From: an uncultured Bacteroidales bacterium
Lineage (GTDB): Bacteria > Bacteroidota > Bacteroidia > Bacteroidales > UBA4417
Assembly (NCBI GenBank): GCA_903879715.1
Contig: CAIRMR010000173.1
Span: 1-64,000 of the forward strand
Reading direction: 5' to 3'
DNA: 64,000 nucleotides
The notes under the pieces are model-generated. The model was given only the letters and a program-made list of their open reading frames with translations, was not told the DNA's origin and did no database searches. Shown here piece by piece: positions 62,201-64,000 of this stretch (position 1 is the stretch's first letter; each line of letters begins with the position of its first letter). A program made the translations under genes and the position numbers.

Positions 62201-64000
62201 ATGGCTCAACATACGTTCTGCGTTGGACTATCAGCAATGGAGCATGTATTTCTTCGGATGATGTTACAATTTCATTCCCCCTTTTAGCGGCACAACCATC
62301 CGGATTTACAGTAAGTTCACTGACAGTTTGCCAGGGAAGCACAGGAGTTATATATTCGGTTCCCAACGATCCGTCAGTAACTTATAATTGGAGTTACAGT
62401 GGTACCGGAGCTACAATAAATGGTACGTCAAACTCAGTAACTGTCGATTATAATACCACTGCAACAGCAGGCAATCTGAGTGTTACTGCTACCAATAGTT
62501 GTAATACAAGTGCAGCAAGGAACATTGCAATTTCAGTGAATTTAGTAGGTCAATGGTTAGGTGGGACATCTGGCTCCTTAAACGATTGGAATACAGCATC
62601 CAACTGGTCATGTGGCTATATCCCTGACCTGACCGTAAATGTTCAGGTTCCAAATGTCCTCAATAAACCAATACTCAGCACTGGAGCAATCGGAGCAGTT
62701 AAGGATATAGTGATAGCTGCCGGTTCATCCGTGACGATTACAGGCAACACACTCCAAATTGCAGGAGGTATAACAAATAGCGGAACTTTCACTACCACAG
62801 CAGGAACCATTGAAATGAAAGGGACTTCAGCACAAACTATTGACGCAAATGTATTTGCAGGCAATTCCATTGAAGGATTGAGAGTCAATAATCCGGCAGG
62901 GGTTACATTGCAAGGCCCGCTTAACGTCACAGGAGTAGTGAATGCAATTAGTGGTAACCTAATTTCGAGTGGGAATTTAACACTCATTTCTTCAGTAACA
63001 CAAACTGCGCTTATTGATGGTACAGGCACCGGAGCAATTACAGGTAATGTAACCATGCAACGTTATCTGCCCTCAGGCTATGGATACAAATACCTGAGTT
63101 CACCTTTCCAGGCAGCTACGGTTAACGAACTTGCCGATGATGTTGACCTCCTGGCTTCGTTTCCAAACCTGTATGTTTATGACGAAGACAATCACAGAGA
63201 TTCATCCGGCGTTTCTATTTATACAACAGGCTGGACAACGTATGTAACAACTACGAATCTTTTATTACCAATGAAAGGTTACGCTGCCAATCTTGGTAGT
63301 TCGGCAGCTGCTAAAACTGTTGCCATTACGGGAGTAGTTAACAACAATATTGCCACTACACAAACTCTTTATAACCACAACAGGTCTTTTACATTAGGAT
63401 TTAACCTGGCAGGAAATCCATACCCATCCCCTATCGACTGGAATGCATCTGCTGGCTGGACAAAAACGAATATTGACAATGCTTTGTACTTTTTTGATAA
63501 TGGTACAACAAATCAGTATACCGGCTCATATAGTACCTATGTGAACGGAGTATCCAGTAATAGCATTGCCGGAAATATCGTGTCTTCGATGCAGGGATTT
63601 TTTATCCATGTTTCCGATGGAACATTCCCTGTAACTGCCTCATTAGGAATGGACAACCGCGTGCGGGTTAACAACTTGACACCAGCATTCCACAAATCGT
63701 CTTACGAATCGCTCCAACCCCTTGTACGGATAAATGCAGCTTTCGAAAACGCAAAATTATCAGATCCGGCTGTTTTATATTTTGACGATCTGGCCTTAAC
63801 TTCATTCGATAAACAGTTAGATGCGTTAAAACTGCTGAACACCGATGAGAGTGTACCTAACTTATATGCTGTTACACCAAACTCCGAAAGACTTTCAATC
63901 AGTGCAATACCCTATCCGGTTGATAGTATAAGTAAATATCCACTGGGCATAAAAACAGAGAAAGAGGATTGGGTTCTGATGTCAGCTTCACAAATTGAGA
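53233..64000 (+). CDS. Giant modular secreted surface protein, 3' truncated by the window
   Basis: The ATG at 53233 opens a frame with no stop to the window end, more than 3,589 residues. A signal peptide ends near GWGQT. Five modules each begin with a W-N-x-x-T-x-W motif (Trp at 47, 521, 1493, 2422, 3119); the first four end in an F-x-[FY]-P-[LV]-G motif (about 389-394, 1333-1338, 2274-2279, 2703-2708). Between are Asn/Thr/Gly-rich beta-helix-like repeats (LTLTNGII, LNNGIF, LNGNLTLTNSQ). Residues about 2840-3100 look like Ig/PKD-like domains, and the region from 3270 on resembles that preceding T9SS sorting domains (LAGNPYPSPIDW). It is probably a T9SS-exported adhesin; the sorting domain itself would lie outside the window. 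Confidence 0.85.
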   Translation, partial: MKIKLFTRKQNFQTILGIAVLLVLTGISKLGWGQTVGDYQTRASGSWNANTTWQMWNGVGWVNCVAGDYPGASSGAGIVTITNSRNVTITANVPNTISSLTIPGGNQISGISFSGTNSLTVTNATAITSNSVNDYKRIIVNAGNFTTGSLVTISGGDTQDAYLEISTGTVTVLGNITLNAASNLRNYILFTGAGTLNIGGSMSGGGITSTAGGGTNPTSGTVNYYGSSAQNVGAYTYFNITLSGGNTKSIQGTTTITNILDIQQGALNINGNTLNIAGPVTRGGLSAGTITGSSTSNLNITGIGVFNDFYFTNATENLLNLTLNRVGANINLGSDLTLAGTLALTNGIITATGKTISLASNAAASLSAGLGSYISGSLSRAMANGGGIYIFPLGASSCGSHWLTLSAVSGTSTTKVSFACTGATTGDATIDSPLPININWHIEKVSGTFTDAAVKLDGSEIDFTSVVAQSASQTGPYSKVTSVPAAGSITAASIGTVTTDKWLAIGTSTLKTYYAYQTGGWNTPVTWTLDPSGTTQVGSSIPRDNDFVIILPGRTVTLPSNIATSGLDISIEEGGFLDLSSYQFISGLSKLSGQGTLAISSNIFPTPITTNTFINAGGGTTEYRTSINLPSQSTYNNLTINASGITVTQTMDLLLNGNLLVKNGTFRINDNTARRLHLTVNKDVTVNTGAFITVGTGATNTTTNPLNIIGGTAPFIDYYDQQSHRIVLNGNFTNNGTVRFTNLTYPVFNAFPPTTSGTTTGFATVYFQGASDNTLLCAGTTDFYNLVLDKGIDQTFKLTIYTSGSSYANFRLFGANVAGGDGGGINPNLKKALWIRTGTLVLEGLTMIPSLTEGNASEGGATPNSDFYIPANGALILNGTDVVVLTTADDYREVNLAYATAAPNSVSMGITAGATGCALSLYGKLQVDNGYLSTRESGGIITSSVSPGQFILNNGTVDAKQFLGSTGSASYQQNGGGLILRGRFQRTFVYSSVANLTDVSSSTLSNVRATSGISATFGTFNMNNTSNVFAMSGGTIRIYDVCGDGTSAAQQKAFDVLSSTSNSNVTGGTIEMMPVTGSAPATDSPFFLITSNAKLGNLIINRSSSTSVVQLNTYPLVLLNNLTLTSGSLSANNIDVTVAGNITIQNGTTYTTGTNTTILNGLSTQTFTVNLATAFSLNILSIDKPAGSIVNFAGTQTVININDNFMLALGTLNDNGNTINVYKNVFNSGLHAGTGKIAFVGTTAQTIDGNGIFNNVELNNNTAVTAPVSLTANMTINGVLTFSRDKLFNIGIYNLTLNSSASIVNGSSTRYVQTSGNSGDGGLTKVFSATTAFIFPVGAPSTSHVGIPKWTPATIGFNTAPTTFGSITVIPVGYEHPATTVNNQSLSYFWRVKSTGFVGIPINSVTHTFTYEQTDVAGIETNYIPSVYNQTAYTWNNGIAANINTVTNTISDWLSPTNSTNFLDGDYTAGDNITGGGTFGSPRKFFSIASAAWNVNTTWSYTSGGTSVPAGTTEEVNYPGPNSIVIIENNKTVTLTANQRCASLQIAAGSVLDIYTYSGSVFSMVLNHPSGNGLFRVTTAVTVANVPKLFSFPNNSDFSDFNNNQGTTEFYDIDGAVGALYILPSNVTTYGNLMVTAKGGDNIVLPNNTLTTINGNLTCGGDNTQAWITMSWNTTGSPYYSGTYNPTVEKTVHVTGDMFINNGTFLFLDDQAPQHLIVDGNVTIAPTAVFDTYNNYPINNGTAVRLNSFTIGGSFINNSNVNPSARFINGNNYVNLTFWGNTNELITSTGGAAPNTIFNNVTINKGKSQATTLTCDIGGTLSTPTDNWLTLQNGTFKYMRNVNTDFTVSTVTPFTIPVTAAFHSEYTTANKILFANSASNTNDVFLNGKLKVVWGNVYIGPTNNITNNNNDIEYSGSGASEIEITGGNLFVNGQIRQNASSTAGILTYKQSGGNVTINGNAANTTNAKLEILNSGEFTMSAGTLTILRGGGGSSFGDLFLRPATGSVTGGDIIFSNNLSGNNQQYLLDATLPLNNLIITGQTIATVSSATVKLMVNPLVLNGNLTLTNSQSILDVNSVYNLPLTVKGDFTNNGIYNHYNNLTNFSGGTQTLSGTAATDFYDLNVNPVTKLTLSKDVTVFDDLILGNGTLECTTFLVNVKGNITNNATYTNSNTTSGVILNGSSLQRLSGTGTFGQLELNNTAGAVIENSITLTKDLVLNNGIFDITEYLLTLGQNSSIVPKGTAFSTTKMITSDGVWSNVGIMKVFGTPLATTFIYPLGTPGKYTPAVFTITANGAVGSIRVNNINSRHPAVIDPANVLKYYWETESIGISGFSGNLMLYYYASDVAGGPESSYIAAQLLTPGTNWSKAATGPGTDNVNETNHTITFNYNNSSNLTGQYTAGNDAAIPTIVPQYTSNRDGNWTDNTIWDYSGPLPAYPCPVGGPNGFIVTVDHVVTANANYCFAYKTTINNKLKAVSPYYGHNFGSVYGDGTLYLESFVFPAGRYSAFIDCAGNSTIEYGGTGNYDINATLYSSTPRILLSGTGTRILPDKDLIICKQLKIDDGNLGSLTLDNSINNRKLTINGTFERYNNGIFNCGTGSTAVVSFEGSVAQTLGGPLGNFSGTSAFNDFEINNISGLSINTNGNVEVNGNLLLTNGIISTTSTNKLTVTNFSVSCVIPNGGSATSYIDGPFIKKLNQGDPLFKFPVGKKAFGLGNNLSLRATQTGTLLWVVEYFNPNIYPSFSAPLTAVNTKEYWNVSGVPGTSQAYIDMSWNNESDLTPLMTQNGLSDMRVAEHNGTDWIEIASETVSGSDNYNGSVETSNRTIIQSGSRNYTVACVNTPKPRIKMSPSGAVCGTGGIPVILTTTLPIVAPYTIDYSENGVAKSISPASFPATIPTLAAGGVYQLTGFTYNYPVGSLQTGVFDKTPVTTFAIPTTSAAGIDQSLCGATSATLAANTPISGIGLWSIVSGSGGTVVTPTIPSSLFDGTNGSTYVLRWTISNGACISSDDVTISFPLLAAQPSGFTVSSLTVCQGSTGVIYSVPNDPSVTYNWSYSGTGATINGTSNSVTVDYNTTATAGNLSVTATNSCNTSAARNIAISVNLVGQWLGGTSGSLNDWNTASNWSCGYIPDLTVNVQVPNVLNKPILSTGAIGAVKDIVIAAGSSVTITGNTLQIAGGITNSGTFTTTAGTIEMKGTSAQTIDANVFAGNSIEGLRVNNPAGVTLQGPLNVTGVVNAISGNLISSGNLTLISSVTQTALIDGTGTGAITGNVTMQRYLPSGYGYKYLSSPFQAATVNELADDVDLLASFPNLYVYDEDNHRDSSGVSIYTTGWTTYVTTTNLLLPMKGYAANLGSSAAAKTVAITGVVNNNIATTQTLYNHNRSFTLGFNLAGNPYPSPIDWNASAGWTKTNIDNALYFFDNGTTNQYTGSYSTYVNGVSSNSIAGNIVSSMQGFFIHVSDGTFPVTASLGMDNRVRVNNLTPAFHKSSYESLQPLVRINAAFENAKLSDPAVLYFDDLALTSFDKQLDALKLLNTDESVPNLYAVTPNSERLSISAIPYPVDSISKYPLGIKTEKEDWVLMSASQIE

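Overview
The window looks like a chromosomal segment of a Bacteroidota bacterium, most likely from the Bacteroidales/Marinilabiliales side; the exact family cannot be fixed from sequence alone. Supporting signs are type IX secretion system (T9SS) substrates, TonB-dependent receptors, a PUR/DUF3276 protein, Bacteroidota gene orders (nusB-DUF1573-yajC-ybbR-coaE, parA-parB-DUF5683-dapB-lepB, ftsK-lolA), A-rich translation starts without Shine-Dalgarno sequences, and promoters of the -33 TTTG / -7 TAnnTTTG type.

Region 1 (1-17 kb) is mixed cell-envelope and metabolism: the end of a T9SS type B substrate, a PorE-like OmpA lipoprotein, a small membrane protein, a GH43 glycosidase, two TonB-dependent receptors, a phosphohexomutase, a nucleoid-associated protein and aconitase. 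Region 2 (17-32 kb) is conserved housekeeping: the nusB-to-coaE cluster on the minus strand, with an acetyltransferase inserted in it, then a plus-strand run from the PUR protein through parAB, dapB, lepB, ftsK and lolA (chromosome partition, lysine/peptidoglycan precursor, protein export, lipoprotein sorting). Region 3 (32-45 kb) holds a sulfatase/LtaS-like membrane enzyme, a membrane glycosyltransferase, a methyltransferase-glycosyltransferase fusion, a c-type cytochrome lipoprotein, clpB, proC, a secreted esterase and a cold-shock protein.

Region 4 (45-64 kb) is the accessory part and the most interesting. An orphan NtrC-type response regulator with an altered GAFTGA loop is followed by four DUF4402 pilin-like genes plus a decayed fifth copy, a PapD-like chaperone, and a giant modular surface protein of more than 3,589 residues that runs off the right edge. 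No usher gene is visible. Two tandemly duplicated DUF4402 units share three non-coding blocks: a far-upstream block, a promoter/leader block starting at a sigma-54-like -24 motif, and an intercistronic terminator with base-pair covariation. I read this as a regulated surface-appendage or adhesion locus; function is inferred.

Spread through the gene 3' ends are imperfect repeats with a strict 7-bp period, each site using a different heptamer and often arranged as a hairpin between convergent genes. A separate 9-bp-period element of about 120 bp occurs twice in opposite orientation. No rRNA, tRNA, CRISPR array, insertion sequence or prophage was recognised.
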